Assembly (NCBI GenBank): GCA_014529385.2
Contig: CM043943.1
Span: 98,326,855-98,390,854, forward strand
Direction of reading: 5' to 3'
From: Adiantum capillus-veneris
Taxonomy: Eukaryota > Streptophyta > Polypodiopsida > Polypodiales > Pteridaceae
DNA length: 64,000 bases
Position 1 is the first letter of the stretch. The number at the start of each line of letters is the position of its first letter. The notes under the pieces are model-generated. The model was given only the letters and a program-made list of their open reading frames with translations. It was not told the DNA's origin and made no database searches. Made by a program: the position numbers and the translations under genes. This document shows, piece after piece, positions 44,568-56,289 of the stretch.

Positions 44568-45003
44568 ATACACGTGATGTAGAAGCTTGTCAAAGAATTT
44601 ACGACGAGATTTCCATTTGAGAGATTGTCTTGTGTGTGGTGGTCTTTATCATCTTCAAACAAGATGACTTCACCTTTAGAATACCAATAAGCTGTGAAAG
44701 CCAACCAACAGAATTCATGAACTCATGACAAACAAGAGAGAGAGAGAGAGAGAGAGAGGTTCAATGGGGGCGCAAGGAGGTGAAGAGGTATAGTAAGCTA
44801 TGGCGCATAGGCAAAGGAAGGAAGAAGTCGTGAGATATGGGACACAGCAGGAGATGGAGGCTATGGGGCGGAAGGAGCAGCGCCAAGGATTCGAGGGCAA
44901 GAGGAGGTGCGAGGGAGAGTCCAGACGACGAGGGCACATGTACCAAGGGAGAGGAGGAGCGATGGAATCTTTGTGTTTATGGATTTTATTTTATGTGAAG
45001 CCA

Positions 45004-45260
45004 GTAGTGCGGAAAATAATTACATAAGCACGGAAAGAGAAGGGTTAGGAAAGGTCTATGCAGTGAAAAAGTTTAGACACTACCTTCTCGCTAACAAATT
45101 TGTGTTCTTTTTGGATCATCTCAAGAACTATCTTGGTGAACAAACCATGCAATATAACATGTATTGTTCAATGTTTACCATATTGCTCGAGTCTGATTTC
45201 ATCGTAGTATTTAGAAAGAGACTGCACATCAAAGGGCTGACCGATTGTCTAAATTGACTC
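45004..45260 (+). pseudogene. Gypsy F RNase H, second part
   Basis: Reads AENNYISTEREGLGKVYAVKKFRHYLLANKF in frame, the conserved E...ERE...V.A..KFRHYL block of Ty3/gypsy RNase H. It continues FFLDH and LLESDFIVVFRKRLHIKGL with a stop at the usual ADHLSR position. Confidence 0.82.
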
Positions 45261-46017
45261 ATGGAGAAACACAGAAGGGAGTTGAGCATGACCTACTCAA
45301 CTCTCGTCTATTCAATATTGAGATGGTACCAAGGTCGAGTGAACATGTCATACCTTTGCTCACCATTGGCTCATTGCAGATTGAGAAAGAGCCATTGATC
45401 ATTGAACAAACATGAACACTGTGCTAATAGCTGGAAGGCTATACAAGCAAGGGCTATTGAGGCTTTGTATAGAGCCAACAAAAAGAATCGTATACTTGAG
45501 CCAAGCTCATGTCCAAACAAAAAGAATTCACAATGGGAAAGCATAGACATTTCAACGATTAATGAGACTTGGTATGTAGTGGCCTAGAATGCAACTGACT
45601 GCTCATGACTACATTACTTCTTATGACATTTGCGCAAATTTGACACCTATAGAACATGCAACATTGTTTTGAGTAGTTGTTGTAGCCAAGTGGAGTCCGT
45701 ACATTGTGGATTACCTAACCAAATTTTTCTTACTAGAGATGTTGAGTAAATCAAGGAGAAGATACATTCAGGCCAAAGCAAAAAGCTACATGTTAACCAA
45801 GGACCACCTCTACAAGCGAGGAAAGGATAACCAATTGCGGATTTGGTATTGGATGGGTCATATCTCTAGAAATACCACTCTTACAGCCACAGTTGGTGTT
45901 GTATATTCAACAATAAATCTTTGTAAATGGGAATCATATTCACAACTAGAGCTTGAAATAATCAGGAAGAGAAGAGAAAGAAAATCAACACCCCAAATAA
46001 GAGATCACCTTCTTTGA
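45261..46017 (+). pseudogene. Gypsy F pol after RNase H, integrase zinc region
   Basis: Broken frames that include VDYLTKFFL and RYIQAKAKSYMLTKDHLYKR, the connection leading into the H2C2 integrase finger of gypsy elements. The integrase core is not recognisable and the coding signal ends by about 46017. Confidence 0.6.
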
Positions 46018-46257
46018 AGCTCTCTTACTCTATTCATGTCATTCCATGAATTATTTTCTTGATAGCAAGGCCATGCTTACTCGCTATCCTACAAATCCAC
46101 AAAAATTTTATTCTGTATTGCCAGCACTATAAATTGCATGGCCCTGTAGTCAAATACAACGATCAGAAGCGAATATACTAGCCTCAACTTTTCCAAAATA
46201 GAGTTGTTGATGATATAGCAAAAGCATAAAGAATGATTCAGTGGAAAGAATTCCAGG

Positions 46258-46293
46258 GTACTAGCACGCCATGCATGCATGGCGTGCTAGTAC
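46258..46293. repeat. 36-bp perfect palindrome
   Basis: Reads the same on both strands with no spacer, centred between 46275 and 46276 in ATGCATGCAT; left half starts GTACTAGCACGCC. Strong cruciform potential. It lies in sequence without genes. Confidence 0.97.
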
Positions 46294-47280
46294 AAAGTGA
46301 TAAGCCCTTTGATTTAACAACGGTCTCAAAAATTTGAGCCAGTAGCATACGTGTGTTGCACGATTTGTAATAGCCCAACATAGTTGTGAGCTTATATCTT
46401 ATTATTGCCAATTTGCCAAATCCGTGTGCGGTTATCCTTGATCATAAATCAATGGATAATACTTTGGCATGAAACGGAAGCCTTGCTTCTCCTTAACACT
46501 ATTACAACACTTGCATTGCACAACCAAAAAATTATGTCCAATTTAAAGGTTAAACACAAAAAAGAAGAAGAACTTTAAAGTGGCTAACCTTGTCTCCCCT
46601 TTGAGAAGAGTTGAGTTTGTTTGGAGCTGACTCGTAGCCATATATGGTGAGAAATTTTGAGATGGTGGCGACATGTACCCTACATGCCCTCATGGCTTGG
46701 TTCATACCGACCTCCAATAAGTAGGTAGACATGTTGCCAAAGTTTTTCCAAGTTTGTATGCTACTAACATATTCCAAACTTTGGAAACTTCCAAGCAATG
46801 TGCCTTAAAGTGAATCCTTGCTTCACATAAGTTCATCTAGGATATGAGAAGAACGGAGATTGATGCTCATAGCCAACAAGTGCTCATGTCAAAGCAGAAA
46901 GAATCAACCTTGTCAATCTTTTATAGAGAAACAACCTTGCCAAATCATGGAGTTTATTGAGAATCATGAGATTGCCCAATATTGAAAGAGATACTCAAGA
47001 GCTAGCACTTGAAACTTAGCTACTATCAAATGTCATCAAACTGCCAAACACTGCTTGATCGAAGCAATGCAAGTTGGCACTGTAAAAGATTCTGCAAGAG
47101 TAAGAAAGTTCAAAGTTTGAAACTGAAATTTAATGTGTTTACAAATTTTTAAAAATTACCGCCCTTGGCATCAAAAGTCGTAGCACCCTGTGGCATGATT
47201 GTGCTTTCAATGCACTTTGCATGCTTATTTTGCATACACTCTGGCAAGCTGCAATTTCTTTGGAGCGATTAGGCACCAAA
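46294..47280. other. No recognisable gene
   Basis: AT-rich sequence with short frames only. Confidence 0.5.
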
Positions 47281-47340
47281 TGCATATATATATGCATATA
47301 TATGTATATATATATACATATATACATATATATATGCATA

Positions 47341-47421
<81 letters not shown>

Positions 47422-47456
47422 GTGCATATATATGTATATATATATACATATATATG
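47281..47456. repeat. (TA)n / TATATGCATA-type AT microsatellite, about 175 bp
   Basis: Alternating TA with regularly spaced G/C interruptions at both ends (TATATGCATATATATG..., GTGCATATAT...). Largely self-complementary. The open frames across it (Tyr-Ile repeats) are artefacts. Confidence 0.95.
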
Positions 47457-49001
47457 GAGCCATGCTCTTGGAAGCCTTGCTTCTCCCCTCCTTGTGATAA
47501 TACAAAGAGGATATATCAAAATAGATATTGATCAATGAAATCTATGGCCCAATCCACTTACAATCATGTTGTAACCCAATGAAGCCATGCCCGCCTTAAT
47601 GTTTTGCAAATTGGAAAATAACAATGCATGATGGTATGTAGAAATTCACTCTTACAAACGTCAAGTATACTGCAGATGCATAATTCATATGCATGTAAAA
47701 TTGTAAAAATAACGAACATTTGTATTTGTGAATCCATGTAGATAAATGGAAATTGCTAAATGTAGTCATAGCCTTGTTGTAACAACAAGCAAACGAGACT
47801 TGAGAAGCTTATGCATACCCCTTGGGTGGTAATCATTGCAAAACCAATTTGAACTTGAAACTGATACTAGAAAATGAGTACCTGGAAGCTTGTTGTATGC
47901 ATCAATACCTTCAATGTAGGAGAAAATAACTTTCAAGACCTTCACCCTCCTTGAGAGCTGCATCCATGGAATTTGAGCTCAAGGGCCCTTTGTCCTAGCC
48001 CATAATGATCTTCAAATCAAGTTGGAACATAGTACCATTGCAACCCTTGCTGAGAGAGCTTGCTTGCATTGATTGACCTTGTTTGTTTGTGTAGCCTTTG
48101 CAATTTTGAGTCATGCCGAGATGGCCTTTCCAAGGCTCCTTGTCGAGGTTTCCTTGCTAGAAGAATGGTCCTTTGCCGTGATCATCGTTGTTGGGACTCT
48201 GAGCCTAGATTCTTGCTTTGGCTATTGCTCGAGGCCTTGGACCACCAAGGACCAAGCCCCATGATGGCCATGCCATACATGCTTGGAGCCAAGGCCACCA
48301 AGGACCGTGCCTTACATGCGTGAAGAAAATGGCCATGCCAAAACTCCTTATCAGAAACCTTGTGATTTGCCTTGTCGGTGGGTGGTAAATCCCCTTTGAA
48401 CAAAGGAGGGCAATGCATTTGAGGTTGATTCAAATTACACAATGGGAATTTTAGTTAGTTGACGAAGAGTTGGGATTTCTTACATGTTGCTTGATAGAAT
48501 CCTTGTGTGTGTCCATGTGCAGCATAACCTTCATAATGCTGGAGTTATCCATGGCCATGGCTCAACCATCAACAGTCCTGCATGCTTCAACTTGGCCTTC
48601 AGGTGAGCACCGCCACAAGAGGTCTTCAACATTGGTGGGAGGGTGCTCTTGGGATGACCTTTAGGCTACCCCTTGGACACCCAAACTTCACTCAATATGA
48701 AAAAAAAGAAGCATGTTCATGGCTGCTATAGAGGCCGTCAACGAGTGCGAGCTGGAGAAGAAGAAAGCATTGCATACATGGCTCATTTTAGAATGCTGCA
48801 GAAATGATTTTCCCTTGGCTCGCCATCATGCTCCCATTGAGCCTGCTTGCCGTTCAATTGGTGCTACTCTTGCAATCGGGTGTGGGTGTAGGTGGGTGTT
48901 CCCACCTCCTTCCCCTCGAGAAGCACGCCATAAAAGCTTCGGTTGCATCTGCAAGAGGCCCTGACCTTGCATGCTTCATTCACTCCATCCCTTTCCTCTG
49001 T

Positions 49002-49005
<4 letters not shown>
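47457..49005. other. No recognisable gene
   Basis: Moderately GC-balanced sequence with short overlapping frames on both strands. A GGCCAAGGACC-like phrase recurs near 48240-48310 (CACCAAGGACC twice), suggesting local duplication. No family recognised. Confidence 0.45.

Positions 49006-49088
<83 letters not shown>
49006..49088. repeat. (GA)n microsatellite, about 82 bp
   Basis: About 41 AG/GA units. Confidence 0.97.
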
Positions 49089-49092
<4 letters not shown>

Positions 49093-49735
49093 CCTCCATG
49101 AAGCTTCGATGCTCTTCCCCCTCCGCCATGGGTGTCTGCTTCTTGAGGTCTGATACCAATATGAGACCCAAGGAAATTGCCTTGAGGACTCTCTACCCTA
49201 CCACCCTTTATATAAGCCCTTGGGTCCATATCTAGAATCCCGTGTCCACATCTAGCAGCCGGACCTTGGCCTAGGTCGATGACCCCCCTGGGTTTTCCCT
49301 TGTCCTTATAGGACATGGTGTGTTTAGCATGCCTTGTGGACTCGAACCACAACATAGGTGCCTCATGAGAGCAATTTGAGGTTCGTTAACTCTCTTATAA
49401 TAGAGCACGCATTATTTGAGCCCACAACCCCACTCTAATAATAGGGTGTTTTCCATAAGCCAAGGCGTCGAGGCCGTCAACTGGGAAGTGAACTCTGCAA
49501 GTCTTGAACTCACTGTAGAAAAGAACCCAAGTGCTCAATTGAACTCCAAGATGACATGGTTGAGCTCATTGGGTAGCTTATGAGCATCCCCTATGCACAC
49601 ACGCGCGCACACACACACACCTTTTTTTTTGCAGAGAATGGTGCCAATACATGATGGCAAGCTTGAGAAATTGAAGCGCAAACTAAACTAAATATACATA
49701 CAATGAAGTCAATCTAAAAAGCTTATTTCTATCCT
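49089..49735. other. No recognisable gene; (CA)n with CG at 49597-49620
   Basis: Non-coding between the GA microsatellite and gypsy F RT; a short AC/GC alternation lies at 49597-49620. Confidence 0.45.
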
Positions 49736-49739
49736 AAAT

Positions 49740-50370
49740 TCTTAAGGGGGATAGATTACACTTGCATTCATGATGGTGGTGAGAGCATCATGTGCAGCCA
49801 CTTTAAGCACAATTAGGAGACTCAATGCACAAAGAGAATAGGCTCAAATTGGCAAATCCTATATAGATGGCATTTCTCAAAGACAATTTTGAGATGCTCA
49901 AAACGGGTTGCTCGTTTGGATAAGCGCACACACAAGTCATCCATATAAACTTCCAAGAAATTTCATTAGTATTCCTTAAAATCATGGCACATTAACCTTG
50001 AAATGTTATTGGATCATTTGTCAACCTAACAGGTATGGCTCCATATATAAATATTCCCCATTCCATGGTAGCAAAAGCCATTTTATGCTCCTTAGGATCA
50101 ATGGCTAGCTAATTATAGCTAGAGAATCCATCTAAGAGATTGTAAGCTTCTTTTCCAGCCACTCTCTCCAAAACATGATCAGTGATAAGAAGAAGGTAAT
50201 TATCTCTCATAGTCACAACATTCATCTTCTTGAGATTAACACACACTCTCAATTCACCATTTTTCTTTGGTACCACCATGATTGGGATAGCCACTCATTG
50301 TGCTCAATTTCATAGATGAATTCTACGTCCTTGAGTTTTTTAATTCGTTCTTGATCTTTTTTGTAAAAGT
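49740..50370 (-). pseudogene. pol: Gypsy F reverse transcriptase remnant
   Basis: Minus-strand RT. FIYEIEHNEWL lies near 50310-50335, then AIPIMVVPKKNGELRVCVNL (50294 down), KKMNVVTMRDNYLLLITDHV, AGKEAYNLLDGFSSYN (the first catalytic Asp region). After stops come MEWGIFIYGAIPVRLTNDPI and SWKFIWMTCVC, the degraded YLDDF block, where YxDD is lost. Standard Ty3/gypsy order. It adds the RT missing from the copy at 11493-14280. Confidence 0.82.
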
Positions 50371-51100
50371 CACATTATAAGTATAGGGTCTTTGTCTGCT
50401 TGGCTTAGCATCATCTTGCATGCGTATAGTATGCCGACATATGTCAAGATCCACTCCCTTGAGATCTTTATAAGACCATGCAAAGATATCCCTATACTAT
50501 TTTAGGGTTCCGATGAAGATCCCCTCTTCCTCTTGAGATAGGTTAGTTGCTATGTAAGCCAATTCTGATTCTTCCCCAGGTTTTGCTAGGTAAGTCTTTT
50601 TGGTGTGTTATAGCTCCTTGTAGGATTGGTCCTGTTCTCAAAGATGTCTCATGGGATTCTCTACAATGATCCTTTGGTCTTGTAGAGTGTATTTCTTGTA
50701 ATGTGATGGAACACTTATAGCCCCTTATTTTTTGCTTTCTAATTCCATTTCACTGGTCCAAACCTCTTTTAGGCTCTTTTTAGTTCCTGATATTTGGCCT
50801 TTTGTTTGGTTTTAGTCATAGAGGGTTCCTTTTCTTTGGTTTCATTCGTTTTTTGAGCCTTTCGTTTTGATTTGGGCTATCGTTTTGTGTTCTTCTCTTT
50901 TTTTGAGATGGGGTATCTACCGGTGATTTTGTCTTTGATACAATTGTCCGCTTCAACCATCATCATCAAGAATTGCGTCTTGCCTTGGATTTTTGGCACG
51001 AATTGGTTTCTTTTCTGTTTTCTCTACCATTTTTTTGTGTACCTTTCTTGTATTCTTTGATGCTGAATGGAAATTCTAAGAAATTTTTCTCTCCTCCTCT
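50371..51100 (-). other. Gypsy F protease-RT spacer
   Basis: Decayed minus-strand sequence joining protease and RT of the same element; only short frames. Confidence 0.5.
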
Positions 51101-52176
51101 CAGCAATAGTTTTGCTTTTAGGTGCTCCTTCTTGGAGTCAGATTCCTCTATTGTAAGAGTCTTCTTCTCTAGTTCATTGGTCGCATCATAATAATGGTCC
51201 AAGAAAACTTGTTGATCGTCTAATGGTACAATAATTACCATTTGGATTGGAACAATTTTATAGCCTTCTTCATCATAGAACAAGGTTGGTGTAGACTTGT
51301 TGATACAAACATTCATGGTAGCCAATAATTGAGTCAACTCAAATGGCTTGAATAAGTGTTCAAAAAATGCTTCATGTACCTAATTGGTATCATTCACTTC
51401 CCGATCCAAGATGCAATCCTCTCACTTTAAACTACCATTCTCTCAAGCCCTACACATCCAAATAGGAGTATCTTTGTCCAACAATGACGATAATCTAGTT
51501 TTGATTGATGTTCCATAATTGAAATCTTGGATATGTGTTTTTAGAACATCCTTGTAAGAGTGATCTTTCAGGTTTACTTATGTAATCAATCTGAGTTGTT
51601 TCAGATATACATAATGATTTCCTTAGTCTTGGATCAATAGTATTTGTCTCATGAAAGGTTATCATAAAATTATCTCATAGCTGAGTTTCTTTCCAAAATC
51701 TACAATGGAAAATGTATGTCGATAGTCAATCCCACATGAGTTGACTATCACATTTTCTAGTAGTCCCACTAATCGTTCAATGTGATCATCTTCCAATTGC
51801 AATTTCATTCTTGTTTGTCTAATTGCTAGTCTACCCCAAGCTTCTCATACTACTTTTGTGGCTGTCGAAATTCTTGCCTTACTATCCAATACAACCATGG
51901 TTTTGACATCATTATACTCCACAAGAAGAGTTGTGTTTTCCTTGTTGCCCTCACAGTAATTTCCTACTTCGTTCATAGGATTTGACAAGTTTTCTTTGAG
52001 ATTTTTCTAATTGCAACTCATTGGATTTTTAAGTCGTTAGTCCTGTGATATCTTACTTCTAAAGTGTTCTGCAGAATTTTCCAAAGATGTGGTATGATCT
52101 TCAGTAGTTCCTTACTAAATAGGTATTGACATGATAGGCTCAAGGGTTTTCCACAACTAGAAGTCTTCTTTGCTCG
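51101..52176 (-). pseudogene. Gypsy F protease region, second minus-strand copy
   Basis: Close match to 11493-12560. A 123-codon piece (50966-51337) reads LLATMNVCINKSTPTLFYDE, VPLDDQQVFLDHYYDATNEL and TIEESDSKKEHL. Further right the retropepsin pieces VVLDSKARIST and CGIDYRHTFSIVDFG are visible through stops. Similarity to the first copy ends at about 52176 (TTTGCTCGA in both), where the CACTA remnant starts. Confidence 0.72.
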
Positions 52177-53460
52177 AGGTGGTCCATAGCAGCAGGTGGA
52201 TGTTCTTCTTGGAGAGATTTATGAAGACTTTAAAGGGGTTTGTTCGTCAAGGGGCTCGCCCCGAGGGTAGCATGGCCGAAGGATGGCTTGTACAAGAGTC
52301 TCTTGTCCTCATCAGTGAATTTTTTGTCTCAATTAATCTAGAAATGCCCCAAATGTGGACTACTAAGGTCAACGTCAAGGTGACAGGGGATGAGCCACAG
52401 GGATAAGACATCGTTAGGAAGATGGACATCACAATGCGAGAAAAGGTTATGAGATTTTGCCTTCTCAACTCAGCCATCATGCAAAAGTGGCTAGAGAGGT
52501 ACGAAGGGGAAAAGCAACAACGCTCACATCACTTGCAATTCAAGCGCAATCGTGCCACTAGAAACCTTCCTTTTCCAGATCATCCAAAAAAATTGCATGA
52601 CTTTCCAACTAGGTGGTGGTTAGATGCGACAATCTCAGAGGCAAAGAGGAATGGAGTGTTGATTACTGAAGAGGAAGAGGAGATGTCAAGGGGTTGCGAT
52701 TGGCATGTATATTTTCACAACTTCCTTTTCGAGCTCCACATGATCACATTGCTTTAATAACTTTTAGTCTGTTTCAATTTTGTGGTTGTAGTATCACAAA
52801 TATGGAGCTTTGTGGTCGCATGGGAAACACTTCAGAGTACAATGGATCGACGACAAAGGGTCACTTTCGACAGTCATGTTAGGGAAAGCTTCGTCCAAGA
52901 AAGTAGTAGTGCCAAGGATGAGAACACAGAGACTAGACAACTTGATACTTTGATTACATCCAAGACATCTTGAAGATTAGCTTTAGAAAGTTTGATATGT
53001 TTATCTTTGATGCCAAGTGGTTCAAAGTTATTACCAGTAGCCCTAATGCAATTGTGCGTAAAGACAAGATTGGATTGATTCAAGTAAACTCTAGGCGGGT
53101 GTGGACAGATGCGCGGGATACATTCATACTTCCGCAGCATTGTGAACAATTTGTGTTCACACATGATCCACTATGGACAAAAAATGATGAGAATGATCTG
53201 TCTAAACCCTGCTGTATGTCATTCAAGTTGCTCCACGGAGCAAGAGTGTGAAGGATTGGACGTTGAGGTCGAAGAGGTGATTCGTGAACAAAGCGCAGGA
53301 CCAACGGAAACTTTAAGTTTAGATTTTGAGGTGGATGTCAGCAGTGAGCAATTGCCTGAACCTAGAGATGAGGTGTCAAATACTGAAGCTAACGCGGAGA
53401 GCGACGAAGAAGTAGAGTCGACGATGAAGATACAGAAGTACAGATTGAGATAAATATCTT
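52177..53460 (+). pseudogene. CACTA (En/Spm) transposase C-terminal region, DUF4218/DUF4216
   Basis: Plus-strand remnant of a CACTA-type transposase. MFFLERFMKTLKGFVRQGAR and PEGSMAEGWLVQESLV form the DUF4218 signature (WMYxxERxxGxLKxxVxxxARPEGSI). After frames with stops, LKISFRKFDMFIFDAKWFKV and RRVWTDARDTFILPQHCEQF fit the DUF4216 domain. An acidic tail (SDEEVESTMK) closes the region at 53453. The catalytic DDE part of the transposase is absent, cut off at the junction with gypsy F near 52176. Confidence 0.8.
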
Positions 53461-53660
53461 TGGTGCATCAGATCTCATAGAAGATGAGAGATTAACTAAT
53501 GAGTTTTTCTAGGAATTCTTTTGTAAAACTCTTTTTATTAGTCTACAATACACTTTAGATTCATTCATTTGTGTTGCAGCTTCGTCGATTTCTTATTTGT
53601 ATTGATTAAGCGTTTCTTCTGTAAACTAACGTATTTTTTGAGTGTTATTTGTGTATGATT
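53461..53660. other. Spacer between the two CACTA ORFs
   Basis: AT-rich intergenic-like sequence. The next frame starts at MADGDEPYSPSF (ATG near 53664). Confidence 0.5.
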
Positions 53661-53663
53661 AGC

Positions 53664-54736
53664 CATGGCCGATGGCGATGAGCCATACTCTCCTAGTTTT
53701 AGTTTTCCTGTCACTCCGGCCGGGATGTAACCCGAGCAAATGGGCTTGTTTTTGTCTCAGCTCACACCATAGCAGACCGCGATGGCACAGCACCTTTGGG
53801 CAACATGTTCCTCTAGACCTACTACGATTGACCCTACGTTCGAGAGTAGTGTGGTCCCTACACCGAGCGGCCCCACACCTCAGTCGAGTGTGCCCCCTAT
53901 GCCCAGGATTCGTGTGCCCCCTACATCGACGGGTGGTTCATCCTCGAGACGAGGTAGGCGTCTTTCTGGAGGTGGTGGTTGCTCTGATAGCGGTTCTACC
54001 AATGCGTCCACACCACCGAGAGAGCATCCACCACTCTCTTAGTTCACTGATTAGCACACCACGTACACCTTGGGGATCGCACGAGCATGATCCTAGCAAG
54101 GTGTACAAGAGCAGGGATGGGGCTGTTGTGGCAGATAGGGTCGGAAAGACCATGCGACATAGGATTCGACAACTCTGTACAATTTAGTTTGGTCACTCTG
54201 TGATGGAGGTTTGGGATAATCTTGATCTTGAAAGAAAGAATTACATTGTCGAAGCCATTCACAAAGAGTACAGGCCGGCAGAGGGGTACAATCCAGTCTG
54301 GAATCCCTGGATCTTAAGCGTGGCAAAGGCCACAATGTCACACCGTCAGTCGGAGGCGAGAGATAGGTACAATGCCGACCGGCATGGTTGGACTCAGAGG
54401 AGTGGGTGGGGATTGCACGAGAGACACAAGACAATCCTAAGAGATTTCAACAGCAGAGAGATGAAGCCAAAGCACGTTTGGAGTCTGTTGGAGCGTCACA
54501 TCTTGGGAGTGGAGACTACGATATGCTTCGACATGAATTTGTAAGTATTATATGTATGATTTAAATTATTGGAAATATATATGTTATTTGAAGATTTATC
54601 TAATGATTAAACCATAATTTTGCAGGAAGTTACCGTGAAGCGCCCTCCGACACGTCGAGAGAAGAAGTGTGGGTACAAGCATGGACTTGTGGCCCTTTTG
54701 ACCCAGCTGCAGGAGGAGGGAGAGGACGTAGACTAG
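53664..54736 (+). pseudogene. CACTA second ORF (Transposase_24-like), with an 85-bp intron
   Basis: A Ser/Pro-rich N-terminus (MADGDEPYSPSF..., VPPMPRIRVPPTSTG) is followed in shifted frames by VWDNLDLERKNYIVEAIHKE, then ARETQDNPKRFQQQRDEAKA and LGSGDYDMLRHEF, resembling the plant Ptta/En-Spm second protein (PF03004-type). At 54540 the frame meets a GTAAGT, and an AG at 54625 restores it: exon 2 reads EVTVKRPPTRREKKCGYKHG, then LVALLTQLQEEGEDVD and stops at 54734-54736. Stops and frameshifts inside exon 1 (for example 53726, 53770, 54040) show decay. The order after the transposase is as in CACTA elements. Confidence 0.65.
54541..54625 (+). other. Spliceosomal intron in CACTA second ORF
   Basis: GTAAGTATT donor, AT-rich body and TTTTGCAG acceptor; removal joins ...LRHEF to EVTVKRPP in frame. 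Length 85 bases, normal for a plant intron. Confidence 0.65.
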
Positions 54737-54884
54737 GAGGCGTTACCATGAGGGTCTTCTTGATACAATTTTAGCCAGTCATCTTTATACAATCTTCTTG
54801 GTACAGTCTTTTTTGTAGTTGTGGTCTTCTTGATGCAGTCTCACTCAGTGATTGTTTGCATATGTACAGTTTTGTAGTGCTTAT

Positions 54885-55180
54885 GTTTATGGTTTATGGT
54901 TATGTTTATGGTATGGCACAGATGTTATGGTTAAGGTTTGGCAGTCAAGTTAAGGTTATGGTTTTGCTATGATGGTATGGCAATCATGTGATGGTTATGG
55001 TTATGGTTATATTTATGGTTATGGTTATGATTATGGTTATGGTTATGGTTATGGTTGTGCAAGTATGGTATGGCTGTTATGGTTATGGTATGACAATCAA
55101 GTTATGGTAATGGTTATGGTATGGCAAACAGGTTATGTTTATGGTTTTGCAGTTTTCGACTCATGTTTTAATTATGGTAT
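54885..55180 (+). repeat. Degenerate (GGTTAT)n hexamer repeat region
   Basis: Imperfect tandem GGTTAT/GGTATG units, densest at 54980-55085, encoding spurious Gly-Tyr repeats. It lies downstream of the CACTA ORFs. Confidence 0.85.
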
Positions 55181-55389
55181 CTTTATGCCATTATGCCATG
55201 ATCACGCTTTTGATTTTGTGGTTATGTTATTCTTACAATTTTGCTAATTGCCATACACTCGCTCTTTAGCGTCAGCTTGTAGGTGGAGTACAGTTGCTTG
55301 TGCACTCTTCCTTTGGGCAGAGAAGGATTATTTTTTTTTGTTGCAGTACATGCAGTATCAGTTCCCAACCCTCTCCGCCCAAAAAAATT

Positions 55390-55580
55390 TGCAAGTTTGG
55401 TCATCGGTACAGAGTACGGTACAAGCGTCGGTATAAACTTCGGATGAAGCGTTGAAATATCCTTTAGAAGTACCAGCGCTTATTTCATAGCTGATTTCGA
55501 CGCAAAGTATACCGATGCTTATACTGACGACACGAAACCAGCGTCTTTTTCGAGACCTATTTCAAACGCTTTTTAGTTTT
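55390..55580. repeat. Cluster of AGCGTC/GACGC motifs, CACTA subterminal-like
   Basis: Repeated short words in both orientations (AAGCGTCGGTATAA, GAAGCGTTGAAAT, ACCAGCGCTTATTTC, ACGCAAAGTATACC, ACCAGCGTCTTTTT). Such clusters occur near CACTA ends, where transposase binds. No CACTA terminal inverted repeat was confirmed. Confidence 0.4.
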
Positions 55581-56200
55581 AAAACTAACTTTATCTCGTC
55601 AATATCTGCAAGTGTTTTTTTTACAATCAATGTTGATGACAATAATCTAATCAACGAGTTTGTATTTGTAAAATCTATGCAAGGAAATTGGATTTGTTGA
55701 ATCTAACCAAGGGATTCAGATTTCCAAGGAACACCCAGGGTTCTCACTTAAATATTTTTTTATCTTCACTAATTTCAACTTTCAGTGTTTAGCAAGTCCA
55801 AGACATACATGGCCTTTTGAGGCTAAATAGCTTTGATTGAGCTTTCCAAGTGGGATGCATATGTTGCAATGCTTTCATCCACTTAACTCTTCAAACACAT
55901 GACAAGGTAATGTATGAGCAAAGGATTTTAAGCAAGTAGTGTACCAAATACCATTTCTGCAACTCGTTACTTTCTCTATTAATTGTTAGGGACGGTTTAG
56001 GAGCGAGCTTAATGAAGCGAGTTTTTTTTTTTTCATCCCACCACCACTACCTCCTATTGCGGCCCCTTAGCAACCATCACCACCCACCACCCTAGCCCAC
56101 CACTGGTGGTTAGTGGTGCTAACTTACTACCACCATGTGCCACCCCTACTCCTACCACCACTGCCCATTGCTGCCCCTCCCTCCAGTGGAGTAGCCAAGG
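55581..56200. other. No recognisable gene
   Basis: Short frames, a poly-T at about 56022-56033 and CCACCACC-rich sequence at 56038-56160. Nothing identified. Confidence 0.45.
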
Positions 56201-56202
56201 AC

Positions 56203-56203
<1 letters not shown>

Positions 56204-56283
<80 letters not shown>
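56204..56283. repeat. (TC)n-(TA)n compound microsatellite
   Basis: About 47 bases of TC followed by about 33 of TA. Confidence 0.96.

Positions 56284-56289
<6 letters not shown>

Larger units (their letters stand above)
44056..45003. other. About 950-bp insertion splitting gypsy F RNase H
   Basis: Foreign sequence between SNRHLS (ends about 44055) and SSAENNYISTERE (starts about 45000). It contains a 92-bp (GT)n at 44108-44199, a (TC)n plus poly-C at 44520-44567 and a (GA)n at 44735-44758, but no recognisable coding or terminal repeats. AGTAG occurs at both edges (44054-44058 and about 45002-45006), a possible 5-bp target duplication. Confidence 0.55.

Noticed and set aside
44054-45006. Calling the RNase H insertion a DNA transposon from the AGTAG repeats
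   Set aside because: No terminal inverted repeats and the 5-bp match could be chance; kept only as an unclassified insertion.
47139-47538. Overlapping frames of Tyr/Ile repeats on both strands
   Set aside because: They are translations of the TA-rich microsatellite, open only because the repeat lacks stops.
54870-54879. TTTTGTAGTG as the 3' terminal inverted repeat of the CACTA element
   Set aside because: The word fits CACTACAAAA reversed, but no matching 5' end or 3-bp target duplication was found and the subterminal-like cluster lies beyond it; a 10-base match is not enough.
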